Below, one piece after another: positions 8,446-17,753 of a stretch of DNA of 54,170 nt. A model generated the notes under the pieces. It saw only the letters and a list, made by a program, of their open reading frames with translations. It did not search any database and was not told the DNA's origin. The stretch comes from Alsobacter ponti. Lineage in GTDB: Bacteria; Pseudomonadota; Alphaproteobacteria; Rhizobiales; Beijerinckiaceae. The first letter of the stretch is position 1. Every line of letters begins with the position of its first letter. Both the position numbers and the translations under genes were made by a program. The stretch lies in NCBI RefSeq assembly GCF_024294805.1, contig NZ_JANCLU010000025.1, forward strand, positions 1 to 54,170. Reading direction: 5' to 3'.

Positions 8446-9194
8446 CAGATCACTCCCGCTTCGTTCCTGAGCTTGCCCACCAGCTCGGCGACCGAGCCGA
8501 CCTTGACGCCGGCCTTGCGGCCCGGAGGCTCGGTGGTGCCGAGCACCGTCAGACGGGGCGTGGTGTCGACGCCGTAGTCGGCCGCCGACTTCTCGTCGAT
8601 GGGCTTCTTCTTGGCCTTCATGATGTTGGGCAGCGAGGCGTAGCGCGGCTCGTTGAGGCGCAAATCCGTCGTTACGATGGCCGGCAGCTTCACCGACACG
8701 GTCTGAAGCCCGCCGTCGACCTCGCGCGTCACATCGGCCGAGCCGTCGCCGAGCACGATCTTCGAGGCGAAGGTTCCCTGCGGCCAGCCGAGCAGCGCGG
8801 CCAGCATCTGGCCGGTCTGGTTGCAGTCGTCGTCGATGGCCTGCTTGCCGAGGATGACGAGGCCGGGCTGCTCGGCCTCGACCACTCCCTTGAGGATCTT
8901 GGCGACGGCGAGCGGCTCGACCGCACCCTCGGCCTTCACCAGCACGCCCCGGTCCGCACCCATCGCCAGCGCCGTGCGGATCGTCTCGGCGGCCTGCGCC
9001 GGGCCGATCGACACCACCACGATCTCGGTCGCCTTGCCGGCCTCCTTCATGCGAATCGCCTCCTCGACGGCGATTTCGTCGAAGGGGTTCATCGACATCT
9101 TCACATTGGCCAGCTCGACGCCCGAGCCGTCCGGCCGCACGCGGATCTTCACGTTGTAGTCGACGACCCGTTTGACCGGGACAAGAACCTTCAT
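8445..9194 (-). CDS. etfB: Electron transfer flavoprotein subunit beta
   Basis: The small, AMP-binding subunit of ETF, 249 residues. The N-terminus [19 protein letters not shown], the [16 protein letters not shown] segment and the recognition loop near [20 protein letters not shown] are characteristic. It is the first gene of the etfB-etfA pair, with hbd beyond. GGAGG lies seven bases before the ATG, and a promoter with a perfect TTGACA box lies about 90 bases upstream. Confidence 0.95.
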   Translation of the reverse strand: MKVLVPVKRVVDYNVKIRVRPDGSGVELANVKMSMNPFDEIAVEEAIRMKEAGKATEIVVVSIGPAQAAETIRTALAMGADRGVLVKAEGAVEPLAVAKILKGVVEAEQPGLVILGKQAIDDDCNQTGQMLAALLGWPQGTFASKIVLGDGSADVTREVDGGLQTVSVKLPAIVTTDLRLNEPRYASLPNIMKAKKKPIDEKSAADYGVDTTPRLTVLGTTEPPGRKAGVKVGSVAELVGKLRNEAGVI

Positions 9195-9280
9195 CAGTTC
9201 ACCTCCGACGGCCGGGGACGACCCCGGCGACCAAGACGCGCGGCGCCGCGCGCTGACGCACGGCCGAAAACGACGGGGGA

Positions 9281-9309
9281 CGGTAATCGTCGGCGAGAAG
9301 CGTTGTCAA
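9281..9309 (-). promoter_or_regulatory. Sigma-70-type promoter for etfBA
   Basis: On the minus strand a perfect TTGACA (9304-9309) is followed after exactly 17 bases by TTACCG (9281-9286). The -10 box is poor, which is common in GC-rich alphaproteobacteria. The etfB start lies about 87 bases downstream. Confidence 0.5.
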
Positions 9310-9349
9310 ATCGGCCGAACGGTTGATTTCCGGCCTTCGCAACGCCGTC

Positions 9350-9928
9350 TCAGCGGTTCTGGCCGGGGGTCCAAAGCACGTCGCGCGCGCCGTCGTCGTT
9401 GGCGGCGCGCGACGCCACGAACAGGAAGTCCGACAGCCGGTTCATGTAGCGCAGCGCCGGGCCGCCGACCGTCTCGCCCTCGGTCGCGGCGAGCTCGACC
9501 ATCAGCCGCTCGGCCCGCCGGCACACAGTGCGCGCCAGGTGCAGGAAGGCCGATGCGGGGCTGCCGCCCGGCAGCACGAAGGAGCGCAGCGGCTTCAGCG
9601 AGGCGTTGAGCTGGTCGATCTCCCGCTCCAGCCGCTCGACCTGGCTGTCGATGACGCGCAGCGCTTCGCGCCCCGTCGCCTCGCCCCGGTCCGGCGTGCA
9701 CAAATCCGCGCCGACATCGAACAAATCGTTCTGGATGCGCGCCAGCATGGGGTCCAGCGTGGGATGTCCGCCGGTGTGCAGCCGGGCGAGGCCGAGCGTC
9801 GCGTTGGTCTCGTCGACGGTGCCGTAGGCCTCGACGCGCAGGTCGAACTTGGGCCGGCGCTCGCCATTGCCGAGCGCGGTCGTGCCGGCGTCGCCGGTGC
9901 GGGTGTAGATGCGGTTGAGAAGGACCAT
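9350..9928 (-). CDS. Cob(I)alamin adenosyltransferase, PduO type
   Basis: A 192-residue cytoplasmic ATP:cob(I)alamin adenosyltransferase that makes adenosylcobalamin, the cofactor of methylmalonyl-CoA and ethylmalonyl-CoA mutases. The N-terminal ATP-binding motif TRTGDAGTT (9-17), the central FVLPGG and CRRAER, and the C-terminal NRLSDFLF are all diagnostic of the PduO family. It lies directly upstream of etfB on the same strand but is separated by the etf promoter. The link to acyl-CoA metabolism fits B12-dependent mutase pathways. Confidence 0.92.
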   Translation of the reverse strand: MVLLNRIYTRTGDAGTTALGNGERRPKFDLRVEAYGTVDETNATLGLARLHTGGHPTLDPMLARIQNDLFDVGADLCTPDRGEATGREALRVIDSQVERLEREIDQLNASLKPLRSFVLPGGSPASAFLHLARTVCRRAERLMVELAATEGETVGGPALRYMNRLSDFLFVASRAANDDGARDVLWTPGQNR

Positions 9929-10004
9929 GGCGCGCGCTTTCCGGGGCAGGGGCGGATCCCGAGCCCGGCTCAGGCCCGCCCGATGCCTTTATAGGGCGGT
10001 CGCC

Positions 10005-10616
10005 TTAGAAGCTGTAGCCCAGACGCAACCCGGCATTGGTGAGGCCGCGGTTCTGGTCGCACATCCCGGCGTTGGAGAGATGCTCGATCGTCGCCATCAG
10101 GCTGAGCTGGCGAGTGAAGCGATAGCCGATCGAGGCGGATTCGCGGAACAGCGGCGAGCAGCCGAGCGAGTTCCAGCCGTCCTTCGGAATGTCGCCGGTA
10201 TAGCCGTTGTGGACTGCCCCGCCGAACGAGGTCTCGAGGAAGAAGCCGCTCTGGAACTGGTAGTCCCAGGTCAGGCCCGCATAGGCCGAGCTGGTCTTGC
10301 CGGCCGTGTTCACCGTGGCGCCGACATGCAGGCGCGGATAGAGGAACGACCACTCCGACGACACCCCGAACCACTTGGGAAACAGGATTTCGCCGTTGAT
10401 GTCGGCGCTGCCCTTCTCCGGGCTGAACGGGTCGTGCGCGAAGACGCCGAGGCGCAGGTCCGTCAGCGTGTCGACCGGCGGCAGCGGCGAGATGCCCGGC
10501 GCGACGGCGATCGGAGCCGGCGCGGACGGAAGGTCGGCCGCGAGGGAGGCGCCGCAAACCGGCGCGGCGAGGCCCGCAATGGACAAAAGTAGCGCGCTGA
10601 GGCGAAAACGGATCAT
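10005..10616 (-). CDS. PagL-like lipid A 3-O-deacylase / acyloxyacyl hydrolase
   Basis: A 203-residue predicted outer-membrane beta-barrel protein. It has a signal peptide (about 1-27, ending SLAADLP) and ends in YSF, with the terminal Phe typical of barrel assembly. The catalytic signature is visible in IEHLSNAG: His179 and Ser181 match the PagL His-x-Ser pair, followed by Asn182. PagL removes the 3-O acyl chain from lipid A and can lower endotoxin signalling. The frame extends 35 codons upstream, but the ATG at 10616 starts the only plausible signal sequence. Function is inferred from motif and topology; rhizobial relatives are usually annotated only as acyloxyacyl hydrolases. Confidence 0.75.
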   Translation of the reverse strand: MIRFRLSALLLSIAGLAAPVCGASLAADLPSAPAPIAVAPGISPLPPVDTLTDLRLGVFAHDPFSPEKGSADINGEILFPKWFGVSSEWSFLYPRLHVGATVNTAGKTSSAYAGLTWDYQFQSGFFLETSFGGAVHNGYTGDIPKDGWNSLGCSPLFRESASIGYRFTRQLSLMATIEHLSNAGMCDQNRGLTNAGLRLGYSF

Positions 10617-10791
10617 CGGCAAGCTTTCATTCCAGAAGCAGGCGAAACCGCGGGGCGCGAGAGCCAACCCCTCGACGACGCGGACGCCAAACCGAATCGC
10701 GCGTCCGGAAGGGGAGCGCACGTCAAGGCAATGTTCGCATCAAGGTCGAGAGGGCCGCAAGTTCGCCGATGCGATTGGGTAAACCTGTTGC

Positions 10792-10983
10792 TCAACCGCC
10801 ACGCAGCCACAGCACGGTGATCACCAGCACGATCGCCGCGAACTGCAGCCCGACGCGCCAGCGCATCAGCTTTTGCGAGGTGTTGCCGCTGCCGCCCCGG
10901 AACATGTTGACCAGCCCGGCGAGCAGCACCAAGGCCACCGCCGCGAGCGCGAACGGGACGAGACTTTCGAGGGCGTTCGCCAC
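10792..10983 (-). CDS. Small HIG1-type twin transmembrane protein
   Basis: A 63-residue inner-membrane hairpin protein with two hydrophobic segments (about 8-27 and 45-60) joined by a short loop containing SQKLMRWRVGLQ, the HIG1-domain motif. HIG1 proteins assist assembly or regulation of cytochrome c oxidase in mitochondria and some alphaproteobacteria. It lies in the same orientation as the cobalamin adenosyltransferase and etfBA genes, an arrangement I recall as recurrent in this order. The start is GTG with GGAGA five bases upstream. Confidence 0.75.
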   Translation of the reverse strand: MANALESLVPFALAAVALVLLAGLVNMFRGGSGNTSQKLMRWRVGLQFAAIVLVITVLWLRGG

Positions 10984-11069
10984 GCGGTTCTCCGTGTCGT
11001 GTCGGGAAAGCGCGCCTTCTTACGCGGCGAACGCGCGGCTGTGAAGCGCGACGGTCGGCGGGCCGGGGC

Positions 11070-13859
11070 TCAGTTCGCCGGCATCAGGCGCTGCAGGTAA
11101 TCCAGCTCCTCCTGCGGGCGGGCGGGATCGCCGAGCCGGCGGCGCAACTCCTGCATCACCTCGCGGGCGCGCTGCTCCAGCGTGCCGTCCTTGCCGCCGC
11201 GCCGGAACTTGGAGCGGTCGCCCGCCTCGGTGGTGGGGGTCGGCCGCCCGAGCGGATCGTCGTTCGGCTCGGAGGACTGGGCGCGGCGGCTGGCCTGGCC
11301 GGGACCGCGCGGATCGCTGCCGTCCGCCTGCTCCGTGCCGTCGCCCTGCTGCTGCTGCATCTGCTGCGCGAGACCCTGCGCGCCCCGGCGCAGGCCCTCG
11401 AGGGCCCGGCCCTGCTGCTCGACAGCCTGGCCGTCGTCGCTCTGGCCGAGGGCGCCCTCGGCCTGCTTCATGGCATCCTCGGCGTCGTCGAGCCCCTGCT
11501 CGCCGTTCATGCCGAGCTCTTTCATCCGGCGCTTGAGCTGTTCGAGCTGCTGGCGAAGCTGCTGCTGGCGCTGGCCGAGCCCCTCCATGCCCTGCTCGCC
11601 CTCCTGGCCCTCGCCGTCGCCCTGGGCCATCTGGTCCTGGTCGCCCTGGTCGCCTTGCTGGCCCTGTTGTCCCTGCTGCCCTTGCTGGCCGCGCTGACCG
11701 CGCTGCGCCTGCTGGCCGCGCTGGCGCTGGCCCTGCTGGCCTTGCTGGCCCTGTTGCTGCTGCTGGCGCATCTGGTCGCGGCGGCGCTGGCCCTCGCGGA
11801 ATGTCTTGTCGCGCACGTCCTGCTGGTCGCGCGCCATGCGGTCGAGGTCGTCGAGCGCCTGGTCCATCTGCCGCTGCGCCTGGTTGCGCTGGTTCTGGCC
11901 GGGACGGGCGGTGCGCAGGTTCTCCATCATCCGGCGCAGCTGGTCGAGCATGCGCTGGGCCTCGTCCATGCGGCCCTCCCGCGCCATCTGCTCCATCCGG
12001 TCGATCATCGACTTCAGGTCGCGCGGCGTGATGGTGCGCGTGTTGCGGTCGTTCTCGGCCTGCTGGTTGGGATTGTTCTGCTGCTCCTTGAGCATCCGCT
12101 CGGCCAGCTCGCGGAGATACTGGTCCATGGCGCGGCGCAGTTCATCGGCCAGGCGGGCGATCTCGTCGTTGCTGGCGTTGCGGTCCATGGCGTCGCGCAA
12201 CGCGTCCTGCGCCTGCCGCAGCGCCTTCTCGGCGTCCGACATGTCGCCGTCCTCGATCTGCACCGCCATCTCCCAGAGATAGTCGGCGACGCCGATCAGG
12301 TCCGGGTCGCTGCGCGCCGTGCGCAGCCGCGTCGCGGCGGTGCGCAGGCCGAGATAAACCGACGCGTCGGGCGTGAAGCGCTCGGGCGCGATCATCAGGG
12401 CGTTGAGCGCGCCGAGCACGCGGCCGCGGCCGGCCGGGTCGAGGATGAGGTCGCGCCGCTGCTCCACCAGCGACTTGGCGAGCGGCTTGGTGAACAGGCG
12501 CTGCGGCAGCGTGACGTTGAAGCTGACGCTCTCGCCCTCCTGGCCGAGTTCGTCGCGCGCCACCAGAGTCATCTCGACGCGCGCGCCGGCCCAGGGATGC
12601 GCCGAGAGGTCGGCCGTGGTGCGGGCCTCGCCCTCGCGGTTGTCGCCGCCGGGAAGCGCCAGTGGCAGCGGCGGCGCGGCGACCAGCGGCGGCCGGCGCG
12701 TCTCCATCGGCTTGCCGTTGCGCAGCGGCTTGCCGAGCCGCGCCTCGGCGGCGATGACGCCGTAGTCGTCCTTCACCTCGTAGGCGAGCGACAGCGTGCC
12801 GCGCGAATCCGCCTGCGGTTCGGCCGTCGGCTGGATGGAGGGCGGCGTGTCGGGCGTCGCGGCGAGCGTGATCGTGCCCAGCGTCTCGCCGCGCCGGCGC
12901 ACGACGACGACGCCGTCGCCCTTGATCTCGTAGCGCGCCTCGAAGCCCAGCGGCGCGGCCGGCTTGGCCTCGGCGGCGGTCTTGACGAGGTCGGGCGCGG
13001 CAGGGTCCTTCGGCTTGTCGGCGAACTTGCCGGCCGCGTCGGTCGGCTGCTCCTCCTTGGCCGCGACGCCGCCGCTGGCCGTCACCTCGATGCCGGCGGC
13101 GTCGGAGGCGCGGATGACCAGCGTCGAGCGGGCCGGCACGCGCAGCGAGGCGGACGGCTCCGGCCCGCCGGCGACGCGGCGCAGGTCGAGCAGGATCGGC
13201 GGCGCCTGGGTGTAGGCCGGCGGGTCGATCCAGCCGTCGATGCGGAAAGCCGCCTGCGGCGGCGGCGGCGTCGACCAGTCGAAGGCGGCGCGCAGGCGCG
13301 CCTCGCGCTCGGAGCCAGCGACGAAGAACGCGGCAAAGGCGACGAGGGCGACCGCGAAGCGAAGCGCCCAGGGGTCGCGCTCGGCGAGGCGCGGGCGCGG
13401 CGGGGCGACCTTGAGGGCGGCCGCCTGCTCCAGAACGCGGGCGCGGTGCGCCTCCCACAAGGCGCGCGTGCCGGGATCGGTCGGGTTGAGCGCCAATTCG
13501 TCACTCAGCGCCGTCGCCGGCCGGTGGGCCACCGCCGAATCGCGGTCGAGACGGCCGAGGCTCTCCCGCCAAGTCGGGCGCGGCCGCAGCACGGCCCAGG
13601 CGAGCAGCGCGACGAAGACGAGGCCGAGCGCGGCGACGCCCGCGATGCGCGCCCAGACCGGCAAGGCGAGCCACAGTCCCAGCCAGGACAAGGCGAGGAA
13701 GAGCGCCACCACGCCGAGCGCCGCCGCGAGGGCGGGCCAGACGCGCTCCCAATGGATCGCGAGCGCGGCCTTGCGGCCCAGAGCGGCGATCCGCTCGGCC
13801 GCGCGCAACGCCCGCTGCGTGGGAGTCCCCGGCGAAACGCTCCGCGCGCCATCGCTCAT
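11070..13859 (-). CDS. TIGR02302/DUF4175 family large membrane protein
   Basis: A 929-residue protein of unknown function found mainly in alphaproteobacteria. Two N-terminal transmembrane segments (about 40-95) and another near 165 are followed by a long, probably periplasmic region beginning with Pro-rich STPPPPQAAFRIDGWIDPPAYT. The C-terminal third is helical and rich in Gln, Met and Arg, with RELAERMLKEQQ, KSMIDRMEQMAREG and a QQG-repeat tract. GAGAGGA precedes the ATG at 13859; an in-frame upstream ATG would add 24 residues with no family support. It follows lysA and lptM on the same strand, and the gap is small enough for cotranscription. Confidence 0.85.
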   Translation of the reverse strand: MSDGARSVSPGTPTQRALRAAERIAALGRKAALAIHWERVWPALAAALGVVALFLALSWLGLWLALPVWARIAGVAALGLVFVALLAWAVLRPRPTWRESLGRLDRDSAVAHRPATALSDELALNPTDPGTRALWEAHRARVLEQAAALKVAPPRPRLAERDPWALRFAVALVAFAAFFVAGSEREARLRAAFDWSTPPPPQAAFRIDGWIDPPAYTQAPPILLDLRRVAGGPEPSASLRVPARSTLVIRASDAAGIEVTASGGVAAKEEQPTDAAGKFADKPKDPAAPDLVKTAAEAKPAAPLGFEARYEIKGDGVVVVRRRGETLGTITLAATPDTPPSIQPTAEPQADSRGTLSLAYEVKDDYGVIAAEARLGKPLRNGKPMETRRPPLVAAPPLPLALPGGDNREGEARTTADLSAHPWAGARVEMTLVARDELGQEGESVSFNVTLPQRLFTKPLAKSLVEQRRDLILDPAGRGRVLGALNALMIAPERFTPDASVYLGLRTAATRLRTARSDPDLIGVADYLWEMAVQIEDGDMSDAEKALRQAQDALRDAMDRNASNDEIARLADELRRAMDQYLRELAERMLKEQQNNPNQQAENDRNTRTITPRDLKSMIDRMEQMAREGRMDEAQRMLDQLRRMMENLRTARPGQNQRNQAQRQMDQALDDLDRMARDQQDVRDKTFREGQRRRDQMRQQQQQGQQGQQGQRQRGQQAQRGQRGQQGQQGQQGQQGDQGDQDQMAQGDGEGQEGEQGMEGLGQRQQQLRQQLEQLKRRMKELGMNGEQGLDDAEDAMKQAEGALGQSDDGQAVEQQGRALEGLRRGAQGLAQQMQQQQGDGTEQADGSDPRGPGQASRRAQSSEPNDDPLGRPTPTTEAGDRSKFRRGGKDGTLEQRAREVMQELRRRLGDPARPQEELDYLQRLMPAN
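11590..11778 (-). repeat. Gln-Gln-Gly low-complexity tract inside the TIGR02302 gene
   Basis: On the minus strand this stretch encodes repeated Q-Q-G and Q-R-G triplets grading into a D/E/G-rich segment. The bases are an imperfect tandem array of CAG-CAA/CAG-GGC-type 9-mers. Such tracts can change length by slippage. Confidence 0.75.
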
Positions 13860-13955
13860 TCGGCAGTCCTCTCGCGCTCCCCAGTTGAATAAGGTAGCAC
13901 GCCGGACGGGGCTGGCCAGCCCCCGGCGCAAGCGAGGGCGCGAAGGGCCGTGGCG

Positions 13956-15248
13956 TCAGCGAGCCGAGACCGCCGCTTCGGCCTCGAGCCAGGGGGGCAG
14001 CCGGTCGAGGCCGATCAGTTCCTCGTAGGTCTGGCGGGGTCGCACCACCGCCCAGGCCGCGCGGGTCACCATCGTCTCGGCGATCAGCGGGCGGGTGTTG
14101 TAAGTGCCCGCCTGCACGGCCCCGTAGGCCCCGGCGGTCATCACGGCGATCAGGTCGCCGGCCTTCACCTCGGGCATGTCGCGGCCGAGCGCCAGGTAGT
14201 CGCCGGTCTCGCACACGGGTCCGACGATGTCGGCGACCATGCGCGGAGCGTGGCGCGGCGGCGCGACCACCGGCTTCACATCATGGTGAGCCTCGTAGAG
14301 CGTCGGCCGGATCAGGTCGTTCATCGCCGCGTCGACGATGACGAAGGTCTTGCCCTCGCCGTGCTTCACGTAGATCACGCGCGTGACCAGGATGCCGGCG
14401 TTGCCGGCCAGCAGCCGGCCGGGCTCGAAGACCAGCGAGCAGCCGAGCCCCGCCGTGTTGCGCTTGACGATCTCGGCGTAGCGCTCCGGGTGGGGCGGCG
14501 GATCGTTGTTCTCGCGGTAGGGCACGCCCAGCCCGCCGCCGAGGTCGATATGGTCGATCGGGTGCCCGTCGGCGCGCAGCTCGCGCACGAAGTCCGCCAG
14601 CAGCGCGAACGCGTCGTCGAAGGGCTGCAGGTCGGTGATCTGGCTGCCGATATGCATGTCGACCCCGGTGATCCGCAGGCCGGGCAGCTTCGCCGCCCGC
14701 GCGTAGACTTCGCGGGCGTGCGAGATCGGGATGCCGAACTTGTTCTCGGACTTGCCGGTCGAGATCTTGTGGTGGGTCCTGGCGTCGACATCCGGATTGA
14801 CCCGCAGGGCGACGGGGGCGACGCGCCCGCGCGCCATGGCGACCGCAGATAGCGCCTCCAGCTCGGGCTCGGACTCGACGTTGAAGCAGTGGATGTTCTC
14901 GTCGAGCCCGTGCGCCAGCTCGCCCGCCGTCTTGCCGACGCCGGAGAAGGTGATGCGCGAGCCCGGCACGCCGGCGGCGCGGGCGCGGCGGAGTTCGCCC
15001 TCCGACACCACGTCCATGCCCGCGCCCAACCGCGCCAGCGTGCGCAGCACGGCCTGATTGGAGTTCGCCTTCATGGCGTAGCAGACCAGCGCGGGCACGT
15101 CGGCGAAGGCGCTGGCGAACACCTGGTAGTGACGCTCAAGCGTGGCGGTGGAGTAGCAGTAGAACGGCGTGCCGACCGCTTCGGCGATGACGCTCAGGTC
15201 GACGTCTTCGGCGTGCATGACGCCGTCGCGGTAATGAAAATGATGCAT
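13956..15248 (-). CDS. lysA: Diaminopimelate decarboxylase
   Basis: A 430-residue PLP enzyme that decarboxylates meso-diaminopimelate to L-lysine, the last step of lysine synthesis. The alanine-racemase-type barrel carries the Schiff-base Lys60 in CYAMKANSNQ. The PLP phosphate loop is GGGLGVPY, and the C-terminal domain has GPVCETGDYLA with the substrate-binding Cys contributed across the dimer. The N-terminus MHHFHYRDGVMHAEDV is typical of alphaproteobacterial LysA. It starts 19 bases after the lptM-like gene, and argH lies just upstream, so an argH-lptM-lysA transcript is likely. Confidence 0.95.
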   Translation of the reverse strand: MHHFHYRDGVMHAEDVDLSVIAEAVGTPFYCYSTATLERHYQVFASAFADVPALVCYAMKANSNQAVLRTLARLGAGMDVVSEGELRRARAAGVPGSRITFSGVGKTAGELAHGLDENIHCFNVESEPELEALSAVAMARGRVAPVALRVNPDVDARTHHKISTGKSENKFGIPISHAREVYARAAKLPGLRITGVDMHIGSQITDLQPFDDAFALLADFVRELRADGHPIDHIDLGGGLGVPYRENNDPPPHPERYAEIVKRNTAGLGCSLVFEPGRLLAGNAGILVTRVIYVKHGEGKTFVIVDAAMNDLIRPTLYEAHHDVKPVVAPPRHAPRMVADIVGPVCETGDYLALGRDMPEVKAGDLIAVMTAGAYGAVQAGTYNTRPLIAETMVTRAAWAVVRPRQTYEELIGLDRLPPWLEAEAAVSAR

Positions 15249-15267
15249 CGAAACGGCTTTCGCGGCG

Positions 15268-15549
15268 TCAGAGTATCGGGTCGAGGATGAAATCGCTCTT
15301 GGGCGCGGTGATCGGCTGGCCCTTCTTGCCGGTCCCGACCGGGCTCACCGACGGCACGATCGGTTTCGGCGCGGGCTCCAGCGACGGGTCGGTCCTGTTC
15401 ACCGTGTCCGGCGCGGCCTTGGCCGCGCCGGGCGGGGGCTCCAGCGCCCCGCGTCGCCCGCAGCCCGCCAGCGCGAGGCCGAGACACAGGCCGACGAGAA
15501 CGGCGCGGAGGGGAGCGGACAGCGGCGGACGCGGAAAGGACGTGGACAC
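15268..15549 (-). CDS. lptM: Small LptM-like lipoprotein
   Basis: A 93-residue lipoprotein. The signal peptide ends LALAGC, with the lipidated Cys at residue 30, followed at once by GRRGALEPPP, which matches the CG-x-x-G-x-L-x-x-P start of LptM/YifL proteins. In E. coli LptM binds the LptD-LptE translocon and helps its disulfides mature. The remainder is Pro/Lys-rich and probably disordered. In enterobacteria lptM lies beside lysine-pathway genes; here it lies between argH and lysA. The start is GTG, with GGAG seven bases upstream. No ATG gives a signal peptide. Confidence 0.75.
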   Translation of the reverse strand: MSTSFPRPPLSAPLRAVLVGLCLGLALAGCGRRGALEPPPGAAKAAPDTVNRTDPSLEPAPKPIVPSVSPVGTGKKGQPITAPKSDFILDPIL

Positions 15550-15617
15550 GAGACGACTCCGAAACGGCGACGCATCATAGACGAAGCGGGGCGCGGCGGA
15601 AGCGGCCGCGCCCGGGC

Positions 15618-17009
15618 TCAGGCGGACTCGCGCTTCAGGCGGGCGAGCCAGCGCTTCGCCTGCTTGCGAACCTCCGCCGGCGCGGTGCCGCCATAGGAGG
15701 TGCGGCTGCGGACGGAACGCTCGACGCCGAGCACCTCGTACACCGCCGCCGTGATGCGCGGCTCCACCGCCTGCATGGCGGCGAGCTCGAGCTTTTCGAG
15801 CCCGACGCCGCGGTCCGCCGCCAGCCCGACGATGCGGCCGGTGACGTGGTGCGCCTCGCGGAACGGCATCTTCAGCGTGCGCACCAACCAGTCGGCGAGG
15901 TCGGTGGCGGTGGCGTAGCCGACGCCGGCCGCCTTCTTCATCGTCTTCAGCTCGGGCTGCATGTCGCGGATCATGCCGGCCATCGCGGCGATGCACAGCG
16001 ACAGCGTCGCCATGGCGTCGAACAGGCCTTCCTTGTCCTCCTGCATGTCCTTGCCGTAGGTCATCGGCAGGCCCTTCATCACGATCAGCAGGGCGTTCAG
16101 CGCGCCGATGACGCGGCCGGACTTTCCGCGCACCAGTTCGGCGGCGTCCGGGTTGCGCTTCTGCGGCATGATCGACGAGCCGGTCGTGAACTTGTCCGAG
16201 AGCCGCACGAAGCCGAACTGCGGCGTCGTCCACAGCACGATCTCCTCGGCCAGCCGCGACAGGTGGACGGCGCAGATCGAGGCCGCCGCCAGCGTCTCCA
16301 GCGAGAAATCGCGGTCGGCGACGCTGTCGAGCGAATTGGCGGTGGGCCGGTCGAATCCCAGCGCCGCCGCCGTGGCGTGGCGGTCGATCGGGAACGAGGT
16401 GCCGGCCAGCGCCGCCGCTCCCAGCGGGCACTCGTTCATGCGCCGGCGCGCGTCGTGCAGTCGGCCGCGGTCGCGGCCGAGCATCTCGACATAGGCGAGC
16501 AGATGGTGCCCGAACGTGGTCGGCTGGGCGGATTGCAGATGGGTGAACCCGGGCATCACCGCGCCGGCGAAGGCCAGCGCCTTCTCTGCCATGATGGACT
16601 GAAGCTCGCGCAGCTGGCCGTCGAGCTGGTCGACCGTGTCGCGCACCCACAGCCGCATGTCGAGCGCCACCTGGTCGTTGCGCGAGCGCGCGGTGTGCAG
16701 GCGGCCGGCGGCGGGGCCGACGATTTCGGCCAGCCGCGCCTCGACATTCATGTGAATGTCCTCGAGGGAGCGCGAGAACGTGAAGGAGCCCGCCTCGATT
16801 TCGGCTTCAACCTGCCCAAGACCCTTGGTAATGGCATCCGCGTCGGCCTGCTCGACGATGCCCTGCTTCGCCAGCATGGCGACATGGGCGCGCGAGCCGG
16901 CGATGTCCTGTCGCCACAGGGCCTTGTCGAAGTCGATGGAGGCGTTGATCTCCTCCATGATCGCGTCCGGACCGCTGGCGTAGCGGCCGCCCCACATCCT
17001 GTTGCTCAT
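15618..17009 (-). CDS. argH: Argininosuccinate lyase
   Basis: A 463-residue enzyme that splits argininosuccinate into arginine and fumarate, the last step of arginine synthesis. The superfamily signature [12 protein letters not shown] holds the catalytic Ser on a flexible loop, and [16 protein letters not shown] and [18 protein letters not shown] carry further active-site residues. The length is normal. The ATG at 17009 begins [15 protein letters not shown], the usual start, and the in-frame upstream extension is rejected. It diverges from the TlpA-like gene over a 42-base gap. Confidence 0.95.
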   Translation of the reverse strand: MSNRMWGGRYASGPDAIMEEINASIDFDKALWRQDIAGSRAHVAMLAKQGIVEQADADAITKGLGQVEAEIEAGSFTFSRSLEDIHMNVEARLAEIVGPAAGRLHTARSRNDQVALDMRLWVRDTVDQLDGQLRELQSIMAEKALAFAGAVMPGFTHLQSAQPTTFGHHLLAYVEMLGRDRGRLHDARRRMNECPLGAAALAGTSFPIDRHATAAALGFDRPTANSLDSVADRDFSLETLAAASICAVHLSRLAEEIVLWTTPQFGFVRLSDKFTTGSSIMPQKRNPDAAELVRGKSGRVIGALNALLIVMKGLPMTYGKDMQEDKEGLFDAMATLSLCIAAMAGMIRDMQPELKTMKKAAGVGYATATDLADWLVRTLKMPFREAHHVTGRIVGLAADRGVGLEKLELAAMQAVEPRITAAVYEVLGVERSVRSRTSYGGTAPAEVRKQAKRWLARLKRESA

Positions 17010-17051
17010 GCGTCGTCCCTGCCCCGCAATCCCGTTCGTCACCCAGGCCCG

Positions 17052-17735
17052 ATGACCGATACCCCGCCCGACCCCGCCTCCAGGCACCCGAAGCACGGCG
17101 CGACGCGCCGCCTGTTCGCGCTGGTCGCCGCCGGCGCGGCGGCGGTCGTGCTGGCGTCCGCGGTCGTATACGGGACGTTCGGCCTCCGGGGCAAATCGGA
17201 CACTTCCGCCTGCCCCGCCTCGGCCGAGCTCACGCAGGCGATGCAGCCTCTGGCGCGCGGCGAGGTCGCCGCCGTGCAGGTCGCCCGCGCGCCGCGCAAG
17301 CTGCCCGAGCTGGCCTTCTCCGGCCCGGACGGCAAGCCCATGACGCTGGCCGACTTCCGCGGCCGCACCGTGCTGCTCAACCTCTGGGCGACGTGGTGCG
17401 TGCCGTGCCGAACCGAGATGCCGGCCCTGGACGCGCTGCAGGCGAAGCTGGGCGGCAAGGATTTCGAGGTCGTCGCCGTCAACATCGACACCCGCAACCT
17501 GGACAAGCCGAAGGCCTGGCTAGCGGAGACGGGGATCACCCGCCTCGCCTACTACGCCGACCCGGCCGCCAAGACGTTCCAGGAGCTGAAGGCGGTGGGC
17601 AAGGCGTTCGGCATGCCGACGACCCTCATCGTCGATCCCCAGGGCTGCGAGCTGGCGACCCTGGCGGGCCCCGCGGAATGGCATTCCGACGACGCCCTCA
17701 GGCTCGTCACCGCCGCGCTCGGCCGCAAGGGCTGA
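17052..17735 (+). CDS. tlpA: TlpA-like membrane-anchored thioredoxin
   Basis: A 227-residue thiol-disulfide oxidoreductase. One transmembrane anchor (about 20-44) is followed by a periplasmic thioredoxin domain with the active site WATWCVPCR (Cys116, Cys119) and the cis-Pro loop GMPTTLIVD. TlpA proteins reduce periplasmic thiols, classically ScoI/CoxB during cytochrome c oxidase maturation. The Glu-Met after CR ([10 protein letters not shown]) is typical. It faces argH divergently and converges on the acyl-CoA synthetase gene 18 bases downstream. Confidence 0.88.
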   Translation: MTDTPPDPASRHPKHGATRRLFALVAAGAAAVVLASAVVYGTFGLRGKSDTSACPASAELTQAMQPLARGEVAAVQVARAPRKLPELAFSGPDGKPMTLADFRGRTVLLNLWATWCVPCRTEMPALDALQAKLGGKDFEVVAVNIDTRNLDKPKAWLAETGITRLAYYADPAAKTFQELKAVGKAFGMPTTLIVDPQGCELATLAGPAEWHSDDALRLVTAALGRKG

Positions 17736-17753
17736 GGCGCGGCTCGCCGGCGC

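Noticed and set aside
11655-13892. 745-residue Leu/Ala-rich plus-strand open frame
   Set aside because: It is antisense to the TIGR02302 gene; the poly-Leu stretches are the complement of the Gln-rich tract, and no family features appear.
15268-16650. 460-residue minus-strand frame
   Set aside because: Only its last 93 codons, from the GTG at 15549, are a gene (the LptM-like lipoprotein). The rest is out of frame within argH.
15846-17735. 629-residue plus-strand frame ending in the TlpA domain
   Set aside because: The first 402 codons are antisense to argH. The real gene starts at ATG 17052.
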